Shown: positions 45,840 to 58,445 of the stretch, in pieces
Layout: every line of letters starts with the position of its first letter
Numbering within the stretch: the first letter of the stretch is position 1
Assembly (NCBI RefSeq): GCF_026745355.1
Contig: NC_079210.1
Span: 30,682,616 to 30,746,615 of the forward strand
Length of the DNA stretch: 64,000 nucleotides
Direction: 5' to 3'
Source: Beta vulgaris subsp. vulgaris
Lineage: Eukaryota > Streptophyta > Magnoliopsida > Caryophyllales > Amaranthaceae
Translations under genes and position numbers: made by a program
The notes under the pieces: model-generated
What the model saw: only the letters and a program-made list of their open reading frames with translations
Told to the model about the DNA's origin: nothing
The model's database searches: none

Positions 45840-48800
45840 TTGGGCCTAACTCTTAGTTCGGACATCAGAATTGAGCGATTCCAAAGGCTGACATTTTTTT
45901 TTACCATTTCTAAGGGGTTCGTGAGCTCAGAAGCTGAATTCCTTGCAGTCAGATTTTTTATGTCTGTTTACCACTCAGTTGTGCCCAAAATCGTAATTTG
46001 GGAATAACTCCTAGCTCGGACATCAGAATTGAGCGAATCAAAAGCCTGAATTGGTTTTTTACCATTTCGAAGGGGTTGGTGACATCAGAAGCTTAATTCA
46101 TTGAAGTCTGATTTTTAGTGGCTGTTTCATGCTCATCTTGGTCCAACATCGTAATTTCGACCTAATTCTATCTCGGACATCAGAATTGAGCGATTCCAAA
46201 GCCTGACATGTTTTTTTCCCATTTCTAAGGGGTTGGTGAGCTCGGAAACCGAATTCCTTGGGGTCATATTTTTTGCGTTTGTTTAGAGCTCATGTATGCC
46301 CAAAATCGTAATTGAACGATTCCAAAGACTGACATGATTTTTATCAATTGTAAGGGGTCCGTGAGCTCAGAAGTTAAATTCGTTGAAGTCCAATTTTTTG
46401 CGTCTATTTCTTCCGCATCTGGAACTAAAATCAGAATTTGGGCCTAACTTCTAGCTCGGACATCAGAATTGAGCGATTCCAAAGCCTGACATGGTTTTTT
46501 TTTACCATTTATAAGGGGTTCGTGAGGTCAGAAGCTTAATTCGTAGAAGTCAGATTTTTCGTGTCTGTTTCGTGCTCATCTTGGCCCAACATCGTAATTT
46601 GGGCCTAACTCCTATCTCTGACATCAAAATTGAGCGATTTCAAAGCCTGACATGTTTTTTTCCATTTCTAAGGGGTTCGTTAGCTCAGAAGCTGAATTCC
46701 TTGCAGTTGGATTTTTTGTGTCTGTTTACTACTAAGTGGTGCCCAAAATTGTTATTTGGGCCTAACACTTAGCTCGGATATCAGAAATGAGATATTCAAA
46801 AGCCTGACATGTTTTTTTACCATTTATAAGGGGCTCATGAGCCCAGCAGCTGAATTCGTTTGAAGTCCGATTTTTCGTGTCTGTTTCCTGCTCATCTTGG
46901 CCCATCATCGTAATTTGGGCCTAACTCCTGACCCGAACATCAGAATTGAGCGATTCAAAAGCCTGAATTGTTTTTTCACCATTTCTAAGGAGCTCATGAG
47001 CTCAGAAGCTGAATTCGTTGTAGTCCGATTTTTCGTGTCTGTTTCGTGCTCATCTTGGCCCAACATCTAAATTTGGGCCTAACTCCTAGCTCGGACAACA
47101 GAACTGAGCGGATCACAAGCCTGACATGTTCTTTTTACCATTTCTAAGGTGTTCGTGAGCTTAGAAGTTGAATTCCTTGAAGTTAGATTTTTTTATGTCT
47201 GTTTACTACTCAGTGGTGCCCAAAATCGTAATTTCGGCCTAACTCCTAGCTCGGACATCAGAATTGAGCGATTCAAAAGCCTGAATTGGTTTTTTACCAT
47301 TTCTAAAGGGATCGTGAGCTCAGAAGCTAAATTCGTTGAAGTCTGATTTTTCGCGTCCGTTTCGCGCTCATCTTGGCCCAAAATCGTAATTTGGGCCTAA
47401 CTCCTAGCCCGGGCATCAGAATTGAGCGATTCAAAAGCCTGAATTGTTTTTTTTACCATTTCTAAAGGCTTCGTGAGATCAGAAGCTGAATTCCATGCAG
47501 TTAAATTTTTTGTGTCTGTTTACTACTCATCTGTGCCAAACATCGTAATTTGGGCCTAACTCCTATCTCGGACCTCAGAATTAAGCGATTCAAAATCCTA
47601 AAATGTTTTTTTTTTACCATTTCTAAGGGGTTTTTGAGCTGAGAAGCTTAATTCGTTGAAGCCCGATTTTTCGCGTCCGTTTCTTGCTCATCTTGGCCCA
47701 AAATCGTAATTTGGGCCTAACTCCTAGCTCGGACATCAGAATTGATCGATTGAAAAGCCTGAAATGTTTTTTTTACCATTTCTAAGGGGTTCGTGAGATC
47801 AGAAGATGAATTCCTTGCAGTCAGATTTTTTGTGTAGTTTACTACTCAACTGTGCCCAAAATCGTAATTTGGGCATAACTCCTAGCTCGGACATAAGAAA
47901 TGAGCGATTCAACAGCCTGAATTGGTTTTTTACCATTTCTAAGGGGTTCATGAGCTCAAAAGCGGAATTCGTTGAAGTTCGATTTTTCGCGTCTGTTTCC
48001 TGCTCATCTTGGCCCAAAATCGTAATTTGGGCCTAACTCCTAGCTCGGACATCAAAATTCAGCGATTCCAAAGCCTGACATGTTTTTTTTACCATTTCAA
48101 AGTGTTTCGTGAGCTCAGAAGATGAATTCCTTGCAGTCAGTTTTTTTGTGTCTGTTTACTACTCAGCTGTGCCAAAAATCGTAATTTGGGCATAACTCCT
48201 AGCTCGGACATCATAATTGAGCGATTCAAAAGCCTGAATTGGTTTTTTTACCATTTTTAAGGGGTTGGTGAGCTCAGAAGCTGAATTCGTTGAAGTCCGA
48301 TATTCCATGTTTGTTTTATTCTCATCTTGGCCCAACATCATAATTTCGACCTAACTCCTATCTCAGACATCAGGATTGAGCGATTTCAAAGCCTTACATG
48401 TTTTTTTTACCATTTCTAAGGGGTTCGTTAGCTCAGAAGCTGAATTCCTTGCAGCCAAATTTTTCACGTCTGTGTCCTTCTCATCTTGGCTCAAAATTGT
48501 AATTTGGGACTAACTCCTAGCTCAGACCTTAAAATTGAGCGATTCAAAAGCCTGAAATTTTTTTTTACCATTTGTAAGGGGTCCGTGAGCTCAGAAGATG
48601 AATTCGTTGAAGTTCGATTTTTCGCGTTTTTTTCCTGCTCATCTTGGCCTAACATCGGAATTTGGGCCTCACTCTTAGTTCGGACATCAGAATTGAGCGA
48701 TTCCAAAGCCTGACATGTTTTTTTTACCATTTCTAAGGGGTTCGTGAGCTCAGAAGCTGAATTCCTTGCAGTCAGATTTTTTATGTCTGTTTACTACTCA

Positions 48801-51800
48801 GTTGTGCCCAAAATCGTAATTTGGGAATAACTCCTAACTCGGACATCAGAATTGAGCGAATCAAAAGCCTGAATTGTTTTTTTACCATTTCGAAGGGGTT
48901 GGTGACATCAGAAGCTTAATTCATTGAAGTCCAATTTTTAGTGGATGTTTCATGCTCATCTTGGTCCAACATCGTAATTTCGACCTAATGCTATCTCGGA
49001 CATCAGAATTGAGCGATTCCAAAGCCTGACATGTTTTTTTCCCATTTCTAAGGGGTTGGTGAGCTCAGAAGCCGAATTCCTTGCAATCATATTTTTTGCG
49101 TTTGTTTAGAGCTCATGTATGCCCAAAATGGTAATTGAACGCTTCCAAATACTGACATGATTTTTATCAATTGTAAGGGGTCCGTGAGCTCAGAAGTTAA
49201 ATTCGTTGAAGTCTAATTTCTTGCGTCTATTTCTTCGGCATCTGGAACTAAAATCAGAATTTGGGACTAACTCCTAGCTCGAACCTCAAAATTGAGCGAT
49301 TCAAAAGCCTGAAATGTTTTTTTTACCATTTCTAAGGGGTTCGTGAGCTCAGCAGATGAATTCTTTGAAGTCCGATTTTTCACGTCTGTTTCCTGCTCAT
49401 CTTGGCCCAACATCGTCATTTGGGCCTAACTCTTAGCTCTGACATCAAAATTGAGCGATTTCAAAGCCTGACATGTTTTTTTCCATTTCTAAGGGGTTCG
49501 TGAGCTCAGAAGCTGAATTCCTTGCAGTTAGATTTTTTGTGTCTGTTTACTACTAAGTGGTGCCCAAAATCGTTATTTGGGCCTAACTCTTAGCTCGGAT
49601 ATCAGAAATGAGATATTCAAAAGCCTGACATGTTTTTTTACCATTTATAAGGGGCTCATGAGCCCAGCAGCTGAATTCGTTTGAAGTCCGATTTTTCGTG
49701 TCTGTTTCCTGCTCATCTTGGCCCATCATCGTAATTTGGGCCTAACTCCTGGCCCGAACATCAGAATTGAGCGATTCAAAAGCCTGAATTGTTTTTTCAC
49801 CATTTCTAAGGAGTTCATGCGCTCAGAAGCTGAATTCGTTGTAGTCCGATTTTTCGTGTCTGTTTCCAGCTCATCTTGGCCCAACATCTAAATTTGGGCC
49901 TAACTCCTAGCTCGGACAACAGAACTGAGCGGTTCCAAAGCCTGACATGTTCTTTTTACCATTTCTAAGGTGTTCGTGAGCTTAGAAGCTGAATTCCTTG
50001 AAGTTAGATTTTTTATGTCTGTTTACTACTCAGTGGTGCCCAAAATCGTAATTTGGGCCTAACTCCTAGCTCGGACATCGGAATTGAGCGATTCAAAAGC
50101 CTGAATTGGTTTTTTACCATTTCTAAAGGGATCGTGAGCTCAAAAGCTAAATTCGTTGAAGTCTGATTTTTCGCGTCCGTTTCTCGCTCATCTTGGCCCA
50201 AAATCGTAATTTGGGCCTAACTCCTAGCCCGGGCATCAGAATTGAGCGATTCAAAAGCCTGAATTGTTTTTTTTACCATTTCTAAAGGCTTCGTGAGATC
50301 AGAAGCTGAATTCCTTGCAGTTAAATTTTTTGTGTCTGCTTACTACTCATCTGTGCCAAACATCGTAATTTGGGCCTAACTCCTATCTCGGACCTCAGAA
50401 TTAAGCGATTCAAAATCCTAAAATGTTTTTTTTACCATTTCTAAGGGGTTTTTGAGCTGAGAAGCTAAATTCGTTGAAGCCCGCTTTTTCGCATCCGTTT
50501 CTTGCTCATCTTGGCCCAAAATCGTAATTTGGGCCTAACTCCTAGCTCGGACATCAGAATTGATCGATTGAAAAGCCTGAAATGTTTTTTTTACCATTTC
50601 AAGGGGTTCGTGAGATCAGAAGATGAATTCTTTGCAGTCAGATTTTTTGTGTAGTTTACTACTCAACTGTGCCCAAAATCGTAATTTGGGCCTAACTCCT
50701 AGCTCGGACATCAGAATTGAGCGATTCAAAAGTCTGAATTGTTTTTTTTACCATTTCTAAGGGGTTTGTGAGCTCAAAAGCTGAATTCGTTTAAGTCCCA
50801 TTTTTCGTGTTTGTTCCATGCTCATCTTGGCCCAAAATCGTAATTTGGGCCTAACTCCTATCTCTAACATCAAAATTGAGTGATTTCAAAGCCTGACATG
50901 TTTTTTTCCATTTCAAAGGGGTTAGTTAGCTCAGAAGCTGAATTCCTTGCAGTTTGATTTTTTGTGTCTGTTTACTACTAAGTGGTGCCCAAAATCGTAA
51001 TTTGGCCTAAATCTTTGCTCGGATATCATAAATGAGATATTCAAAAGCCTGACTTGTTTTTTAACTATTTATAAGGGGTTCATGAGCCCAGCAGCTGAAT
51101 TCGTGTGAAGTCCAATTTTTTGTGTCTGTTTCCTGCTCATCTTGGCCCATCATCGTAATTTGGGCCTAACTCCTGGCTCGGACATAGAATTGAGCGATTC
51201 TAAATCCTTACATGTTTTTTTTCACCATTTCTAAGGGGTTCGTGAGCTCAAAAGCTGAATTCCTTGCAGTTAGATTTTTTGTATCTGTTTAATACTCATT
51301 TGTGCCCAAAATCGTAATTTGGGCCTAACTCCTAGCTCGGACATCATAATTGAGCGATTCAAAAGCTTGAATTGGTTTTCTACCATTTCTAAGGGGTTCG
51401 TGAGCTCAGAAGCTGAATTCGTTGAAGTCCGATTTTTCCGTGTCTCTTTATGCTCATCTTGGCCCAACATCGTAATTTCGACCTAACTCCTATCTCGGAC
51501 ATCAGAATTGATCGATTCCAAAGCCTGACATGTTTTTTTGCCATTTCTAAGGGGTTCGTGAGCTCAGTAGCTGAATTCCTTGCAGCCCAGTTTTTCGCGT
51601 CTGTGTCCTCATCTTGGCTCAAAGTTGTAATTTGGGACGAACTCTTAGCTCGGACCTCTAAATTTAGCGATTCAAAAGCCTGAAATTTTTATTTACCATT
51701 TCTAAGCGGTTCGATAACTGAGAAGCTAAATTCGTTGAAGTACGATTTTTCGCGTCCGTTTCTTGCTCATGTTGGCCCAAAATCGTAATTTGGGCCTAAC

Positions 51801-52391
51801 TCCTATCTCGTACATCAGAATTGAGCGATTCAAAAGCCTGAATTATTTTTTCACCATTTCTAAGGAGTTCGTGAGCTCAGAAGCTGAATTCGTTGTAGTC
51901 CGATTTTTCGTGTCTGTTTCCTGCTCATCTTGGCCCAACATCTAAATTTGGGACAAACTCCTAACTCGGACATCTGAACTGAGCGGTTTCAAAGCCTGAC
52001 ATGTTCTTTTTACCATTTCTAAGGTGTTCGTGAGCTTAGAAGCTGAATTCCTTGAAGTTAGATTATTTGTGTCTGTTTACTGCTCAGTTTTGCCCAAAAT
52101 CGTAATTTGGGCCTAACTCCTAGCTCGGACATCAGAATTGAGCGATTCAAAAGCCTGAATTGGTTTTTTACCATTTCTAAAGGGTTCGTGAGCTTAGAAG
52201 CTAAATTCGTTGAAGTCTGATTTTTCGCGTCCGTTTCATGCTCATCTTGGCCCAAAATCGTAATTTGGGCCTAACTCCTAACTCGGACATCAGAATTGAG
52301 CGATTCAATAGCCTGAATTGTTTTTTTACCATTTCTAAAGACTTCGTGAGATCAGAAGCTGAATTCCTTGCTGTTAAATTTTTTGTGTCTG
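45840..52391. repeat. Satellite array: 2.82-kb higher-order unit, two full copies and a partial third
   Basis: About 45840-47870 recurs at about 48660-50690. Anchors 'acatcaaaattgagcgattt' at 46621 and 49442, and 'tgtgtagttt' at 47831 and 50648, give offsets of 2821 and 2817 (eighteen monomers). Part of the unit appears a third time: 'gatatcag/cataaatgagatattcaaaag' at about 46775, 49600 and 51025, and the 'aactgagcggtttc'-type monomer near 47105, 49925 and 51975. The third copy runs up to the LINE at 52392 and resumes at 57001. Confidence 0.9.
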
Positions 52392-52507
52392 TTTTTTTTT
52401 TTTTTTTTTGCTATGCAATTATAGTGATATATTACTTTTGAAACCTCAAACCATACAACCAAAACATCTGGAATTAACCAGAAGAAACAGACGATACAAA
52501 CTTCACA

Positions 52508-55500
52508 TCAAAGTGCAACAAACCAAGTGTAATCTCTCCTAGCAATTTTCACAGGTAACACAACTTGTATTCTACTCTTTAAAAAGAACTTGTTTTCTTC
52601 TGTAATCTTTTGTATGTGAGGAACCTGCTGCTTCCAGTAGGCCTCATTTCGACATCTCCAGATTATATACACAGTAGCAGATACAGCAGCAGCCCACACA
52701 GCCTTCTTAAACTTTGAAACTTTACTTCTACTAATCCACCTATACAACTGCAGCATATCAGAGGTAGTAGCCCTGATCTGTAACCAGCTTTTAATGTAGT
52801 TCAAGCAAGTTTTCCCAAAGTGACACTCAAAAAATAAATGTGAGTGAGTTTCATCAGCAATACCACAAATGAGACAAGTAGCATTATCACTAACACCAAT
52901 TTTGGCAAGTCTGCTGGTAGTGTGTAACTTATTCTGAATAGCAAGCCAGTTGATAAATCTGTATTTAGGAATACTCAATCTGTTCCATACAAATTTATCC
53001 CAATGAACTAGAACCATTTCTCCCAACAACTTTTCATATACCTGATTTGTAGGATAATGAGAAAAGCTCAAGAACTCAGCTTTTGAGAACAAGATCTTTA
53101 ACTGCTCTTTTGTATTGCAAATTTGCTTCCAATACCAGCTTACACCCTTCTTAGGTACATAATCCCACCAGTCTTCTTGCTTCAAGTAAACCTCATTAAT
53201 CCATTTCACCCATAAACTGTCTTGCTTGGTAGCAAGGGCCCAAACATACTTCCCCATACTTGCAATATTCCATTTTAACACATTCCTAAAACCCAATCCA
53301 CTTGAGTTTTTAGGAAAGCAGATGTATTCCCATGCCACATTACCCGGTCTATGATAATATCTATCCCCACTCCAGAGGAAAGCTCTGCATGTTTTCTCAA
53401 TGTCTTGAAGCACTGTCTTGGGAAGAGTGAAGACTTGAGCCCAGTACTGATGAAGACTCAAAAGCACTCTATTCACCAGAAGCATTCTAGCTGAATAAGA
53501 CAGGTTTCTTGTGCTCCATAATCTGATTCGAGCAGCCATTTTTTCTACCAACCCATCACACTGTGCTATAGAGATCCTTTTTGAGCAAATAAGAACTCTT
53601 AGATATTTAAATGGGAGAGAGCTAACTTGAAGACCAGATGCATCAACCACTCTCTGAATATCTCTATCTTTCATGCTACAACAGTACAATGAAGATTTAT
53701 CCATATTAGCTTTCAAGCCTGAGGTACTAGAAAACAGTTTAAATGCTTGAAGAAGCAAGTAAACAGAAGGGAATTCTCCTTTGCAACAAGGGATTAAGTC
53801 ATCAGCGAAGCACAGATGTGTGAGTTTGAGAGCCTTACAGTTAGGATGGAACTGAAATTGAGGCAAGTTACTCACTTCATTCAGCACTCTGGAGAGATAC
53901 TCCATACACATCACAAATAATAAAGGAGACATGGGGTCTCCTTGCCTCAAACCACGAGCTGAACTGAAGTATCCTTGCATAGAACCATTGACCATGATTA
54001 AGAATTTTGGAGTTGTCACACACTCCATGATTAACTCAGTGAACTCTTCTGGGAACTCTAAATGCTGCAGCATCTCTTGAAGAAATTGCCAATCTACAGT
54101 GTCATAAGCTTTCTGCAAATCCATTTTGATCATGCAACTTAGACTTGCATTTTTTCTGTTATATATCTTGACAAGATCTTGCACCACCATGACATTGTGT
54201 ATAATATATCTCCCATGAACAAAACCACCTTGGTTTTCAGCAACTATATCAGGCAATACTTGCCTCAATCTGCCACAAATGACCTTTGTGATACACTTAT
54301 AAAGTGTATTACAACATGCTATAGGTCTGAAATCACTAACTTTGGCAGGGCATTTAGTTTTAGGAACTAGAGTGATGACTGTTGCATTGAGTTCCTTCAA
54401 CATCTTCTTGCTAGTGAAAAAATCAAGCACTGCCTCAACAACATCTCCTCCTATTACCTCCCAAGAATCCCTAAAGAAGTGGCCTCCAAAACCATCTGGT
54501 CCTGGAGCCTTATCTCCAGGAATAGAGAATAGAGCCCTCTTGACTTCTTCTGCAGTATAAGGAGCCATAAGGATCCTTTTGTGAGCTTCATTGATAAGAG
54601 GACCATTTTTAACAATCTGGGAGCACACCTTCTTTCTATTACCCCATTGTAGTACCAAGTAAGTATACTTGTAATAATTTAAGAAAGCTTCAGTGATCTC
54701 TTCTGGTTTATCTCTCCAAGCTCCATTCATATCAGCTATGGCATAAATAGTATTCTACACTCTCCTAGCTCTAATGCTTCTATGAAACATTTTAGTATTT
54801 TCATCTCCATTTTTCATCCACTCCACTTTTGCTCTTTGTTGAAGAAATTCAATCCTAGTTTGGTGCTTAACTCTATACTCCTTAGCTGCAAGAATTTCAG
54901 CATCTGCAACATCAACATTCTCAGGATCTTGATGCATCAGTAATTGAGCATTCACCATCTCTTGATGAGCTTGAATTTCAGCAGCCTCAATATCATGAAA
55001 TCCAACTTTATTAAGATCTTTCAATTCTTTCTTGATCTTCTTCATTTTCTGAACAGTAGAAAACATCTTAGTTCCTGGAACATGATCATGCCAATTTTTA
55101 GACACAATGTCTTTGAACTGAGGAGACAACTTCCACATAGTGAATTACTTGAAAGGATATCTTCCTCTAGGAATTTGAGGATAGACTGTCAGTATAGCAG
55201 GGGTATGATCATAATCTCCTTCTTGTAAAAATTTTCCTGCAACATTCTCATATTTCTCCCCCCATGCTTCATTTACTAGAATTCTATCTAGTTTGGAGAA
55301 TACTCTAGCATTCCCTTCTTGCTTATTGTTCCATGTATATAAGCATCCATAACTATTTATATCATCTAAGCCACAGCTCTGCAAGCACTGGTTTATAGGA
55401 GCCATTTCGGACATTCTCGCTGGAGCACCAATTCTTTCCTCCACTGTTCTCACACAATTCATATCTCCCATTACTACCCAAGGACAACTTGTTGTTATAT

Positions 55501-55879
55501 TCTTCAACTCTTCCCATAAGTTACTACGCTTTGAACTCTCATTAAAAGCATAGATGAAAGTGCAAAAGAAGCCATCATGGCTACTCTTAGGCACAACAAA
55601 GCAATGGATCATCTGAGAACTACAGTACAAGATACTAACTGAAAACACTCCAGGTTTCCAAGCAACAATTACTCTTCCTCCCTTATAATACCCACTGTTA
55701 GAAGTAAAACACCAATTCTGGAAAACAGTTTGATAGACTTTCCCAAGGTTAACTCCTTTAACCTTGGTTTCCAAGAGACCAACTAATCCAATGTTTTGCT
55801 TATGGATGAATGACGCTACATCCTTCCGCTTCTTTAGACTGTTGATCCCTCAGACATTCCAACTAAGAATGCTATCCAT
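52508..55879 (-). pseudogene. LINE ORF2: endonuclease / reverse transcriptase with three in-frame stops
   Basis: The frame from ATG at 55879 to the stop at 52508 is 1123 codons with no frameshift. Residues 1-230 are an exonuclease-endonuclease-phosphatase nuclease, which nicks target DNA for target-primed reverse transcription: SWNV then GIN near 6-13, ETK at 37-39, GDMN at 138-141, KLDR at 196-199 and YDHTP with D224/H225. The reverse transcriptase shows VITLVPK, FRPIACC, KMDLQKAYDTVDW (about 585-597), RGLRQGDPMSPLLF (642-655) and the catalytic FADD at 691-694. A C-terminal zinc region, CLICGIADETHSHLFFEC, lies at 1002-1019 (zf-RVT type). Stops are TGA at codon 10 (55850-55852, where related proteins have Arg), TAA at codon 245 (55145-55147) and TAG at codon 375 (54755-54757, probably from CAG). 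The usual FKYLGV(P)I motif reads FKYLRVLI. Length is normal for a plant L1 ORF2 without RNase H. Confidence 0.95.
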
Positions 55880-56957
55880 CACCAGTGGAAGGGTCCCCCC
55901 TTCCCACCATTGTATTAACCACCTGATCTTCAGACTCCAGCACATGAAAAGAGTTAGTAGTCTTAGTAGGCTCAGATTGTTTTTCTCTGACTTTGATAGG
56001 TCTCAAAGCTTGTTGAAAACTATCTAAGTCATCTTCCTTCTTATCTGTCTTGTCATTTTCCCCCCTGACAACCTCTACATTCGCTTCATTAGTCCTCACA
56101 ATCTTTAAAGGTTCCTTCTGTACTACTTGTTTCTGCCTCCATTGCTTCTTCTTGTCCAATCTGCACTGAGCTGATTCATGACCAAAACCTTTGCATAAGC
56201 CACAGAACAAAGGTTTCCAATCATACTCCACTCCTACAATAACTTTTTCTCCATACTCATTGATAAAAGATATAAGATCTGGCAATTTCTTATCAATCTG
56301 CACTTCAATCATAACCCTGGCAAATTGAACTCTATCTCTTTTAACAGTAGCTTCATCACGCTGCAATGGCCTACCAATCTGCTCCACAATCTTGAAAAGT
56401 GCCTTCTCTCCCCAATATTTGAAGTTTAGTTTTAACTGAATCCAAATTGGAACAGTCCTAAGTTCTTCCTTAGCATAATCTCTATCAGGCTCCCATGATT
56501 TGCAGATCAAAGGTTTGATATCAAAGAAGAATCTACCATTAATGACTTTGTCCCTGTTTTCAATCGTCGTAAAACGCACAATAAACACACCTTTGTGCAT
56601 TATCGCAACCTTATCCACTTTAAAATTCTTCCAAATTCTATGGAAAAAACCTTCCATTACATGTAATGGTGGATTCGCACCAACTACATAGCACACAATA
56701 GACGAATTCCAGAAATCCAATTCCTCTTGAATATCATCTAATTCAATTCGTATTTCAGAGTTATTATGATCAGCTACATTATCAGCATTCAGATTATTAT
56801 CATCTCCAATCTCATTTAATCCAGCCTTACTTCCATCTACTTCATCAGTTTCTTCATCAAATTGATGCAAAATCGGAATTGGACTAACCTCAACACCTCG
56901 TGATGTTTTAGAATGTCGATGAATCGATTCTAACCATTCATTGAAAGTATGTCTCAC
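55872..56957 (-). pseudogene. LINE ORF1: DUF4283-like / zinc-knuckle RNA-binding protein, start missing
   Basis: About 361 codons, ending at TAG 55872-55874 and overlapping the ORF2 ATG by eight bases. Residues about 80-165 (LDFWNSSIVCYVVGANPP through ICKSWEPDRDY) have the layout of the DUF4283 domain found in plant L1 ORF1 proteins. A CX2CX4HX4C zinc knuckle follows, with C252, C255, H260 and C265 (FCGLCKGFGHESAQC), then a lysine/arginine-rich tail. The expected role is binding the element's own RNA in the ribonucleoprotein. The N-terminal part is acidic. The open frame has no ATG upstream; position 56957 is a GTG and the first in-frame ATG is at codon 101, inside the domain. The normal start therefore appears to be lost by 5' truncation or rearrangement. 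Confidence 0.9.
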
Positions 56958-57000
56958 TTCTGAATGTTGTTGTAGGATTTTGATCTATTCTAACCATTCA

Positions 57001-58335
57001 GATTTTTCGCGTCCGTTTCTCGTTCATCTTGGCCCAAAATCGTAATTTGGGCCTAACTCCTAGCTCAGACATCAGAATTGAGCGATTCAAAAGCCTGAAT
57101 TGTTTTTTTACCATTTCTAAAGGCTTCGTGAGATGAGAAGCTGAATTCCTTGCAGTTAAATTTTTTGTGTCTGTTTACTACTCATCTGTGCCCAACATCG
57201 TAATTTGGGCCTAACTCCTATCTCGGACATCAGAATTGAGCGATTCAAAAGCCTGAAATGTTTTTTTTTACCATCTCTAAGGGATTTTTGTGCTAAGAAG
57301 CTAAATTCGTTGAAGTCCGATTTTTCGCGTCTGTTTCTTGCTCATCTTGGCCCAAAATCGTAATTTGGGCCTAACTCCTAGCTCGGATATCAGAATTGAT
57401 CGATTCAAAAGCCTGAAATGTTTTTTTACCATTTCTAAGGGGTTCGTGAGATCAGAAGATGAATTCCTTGCAGTTAGTTTTTTTTGTGTATGTTTACTAC
57501 TCAGCTGTGCCCAAAATCGTAATTTTGGGCATACCTCCTAGCTCGGACATCAGAATTGAGCGATTCAAAAGTATGAATTGGTTTCTTACCATTTCTAAGG
57601 GGTTGGTGACCTCAAAAGCTGAATTCGTTTAAGTCCCATTTTTCGTGTCTGTTTCATGCTCATCTTGGCACAACATCGTAATTTCGACCTATATCTATCT
57701 CGGACATCAGAATTGAGCGATTCCAAACCCTAACATGTTTTTTTGCCATTTCTAAGGGGCTCATGAGCTAAAAAGCTGAATACCTTGCAGCCTAAATTTT
57801 CGCGTCTGTGTCCTTCTCATCTTGGCTCAAAATTGTAATTTGGGACTAATAACTCCTAGGTCGGACCTCAAAATTGAGTGATTTAAAATCCTGACATGTT
57901 TTTTTCCCATTTCTAAGGGGTTCGTGAGCTCATCAGAAGCTGAATTCCGTGCAGTCATAATTTTTCGCGTCTGTGTCCTTCTCATCAGGTCCCAAAATCG
58001 TAATTTTGGGCCTAACTTCTAGCTCGGACATCAGAATTGAGAGACTCAAAAGCCTGAATTGTTTTTTTTACTATTTCTAAGGGGTTTGTGAGCTCAGAAG
58101 CTGAATTCGTTGAAGTCTTATTTTTCTTGTGTATTTCCTGCTCATCTTGGCCCAACATCGTAATTTGGGTCTAACTCCTGGCTCGGATATAGAATTGAGC
58201 GATTCCAAAGCCTTACATGTTTTTTTTACCATTTCTAAGGGTTTCGTGAGCTCAAAAGCTGAATTCATTGCAGTCAGATTTTTTGTGTCTGTTAACTACT
58301 CATTTGTGCCCGAAATCGTAATTTGGGCCTAACTA
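57001..58335. repeat. Satellite array, continuation of the 2.82-kb unit after the LINE
   Basis: The first monomer, starting 'gatttttcgcgtccgtttct', repeats the last monomer left of the LINE instead of continuing it. From there the order of subtypes follows 47350-47870: a monomer with 'aaggcttcgtgaga', then 'ggatttttg' or 'ggggtttttg', then 'gagatcagaagatgaattc' and 'actactcagctgtgccc'. From about 57540 other subtypes follow. The block ends abruptly at 'gggcctaact' before 58336. Confidence 0.9.
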
Positions 58336-58445
58336 TATTCTTCTTCCTTACATTGAATTGTATGATTCTTAAACTCACTTTACTTTAATCAAATTGACAT
58401 ATTAGTTGTTCTACGATTAATAATAACCATATTTTATTGTTGTAG

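Larger units (their letters stand above)
52392..57000 (-). mobile_element. L1-type LINE retrotransposon, nearly complete, degenerate
   Basis: An 18-base T run at 52392-52409 is the poly(A) tail read from the other strand (up to three of these Ts could belong to the satellite). ORF2 stops about 100 bp inside it. ORF1 (zinc-knuckle protein) and ORF2 (endonuclease plus reverse transcriptase) follow in the usual L1 order and overlap by eight bases. The 5' end lies near 57000. ORF1 is open to that end but has no in-frame ATG before codon 101, so the 5' end is probably truncated. Three in-frame stops in ORF2 make it non-autonomous. It sits in the third copy of the 2.82-kb satellite unit. No RNase H domain is seen after the zinc-ribbon region. 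Codon usage and content are clearly unlike the satellite. Confidence 0.95.

Noticed and set aside
126..52441. Dozens of open frames of about 60-130 codons within the satellite, with a recurring peptide of the MLILAQNRNLGLTPSSDIRI kind and, on the other strand, MGQDEQETDAKNRTSTNSAS.
   Set aside because: They repeat with the monomer, shift frame at each monomer (158 is not a multiple of 3), run in both strands over the same DNA and have no initiation or domain logic. They are shadows of the satellite.
54179..55228. Plus-strand open frames opposite the LINE ORF2, and others at 55764-56027 and 56500-56691.
   Set aside because: Antisense shadows of clearly recognisable endonuclease, reverse transcriptase and ORF1 coding sequence.
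58336..58445. AT-rich stretch considered as a host gene promoter or a host gene intron interrupted by satellite.
   Set aside because: It runs directly into the acceptor site of the first Ulp1-like exon and is most simply intron sequence of the transposon-borne gene; no independent host gene features are present.
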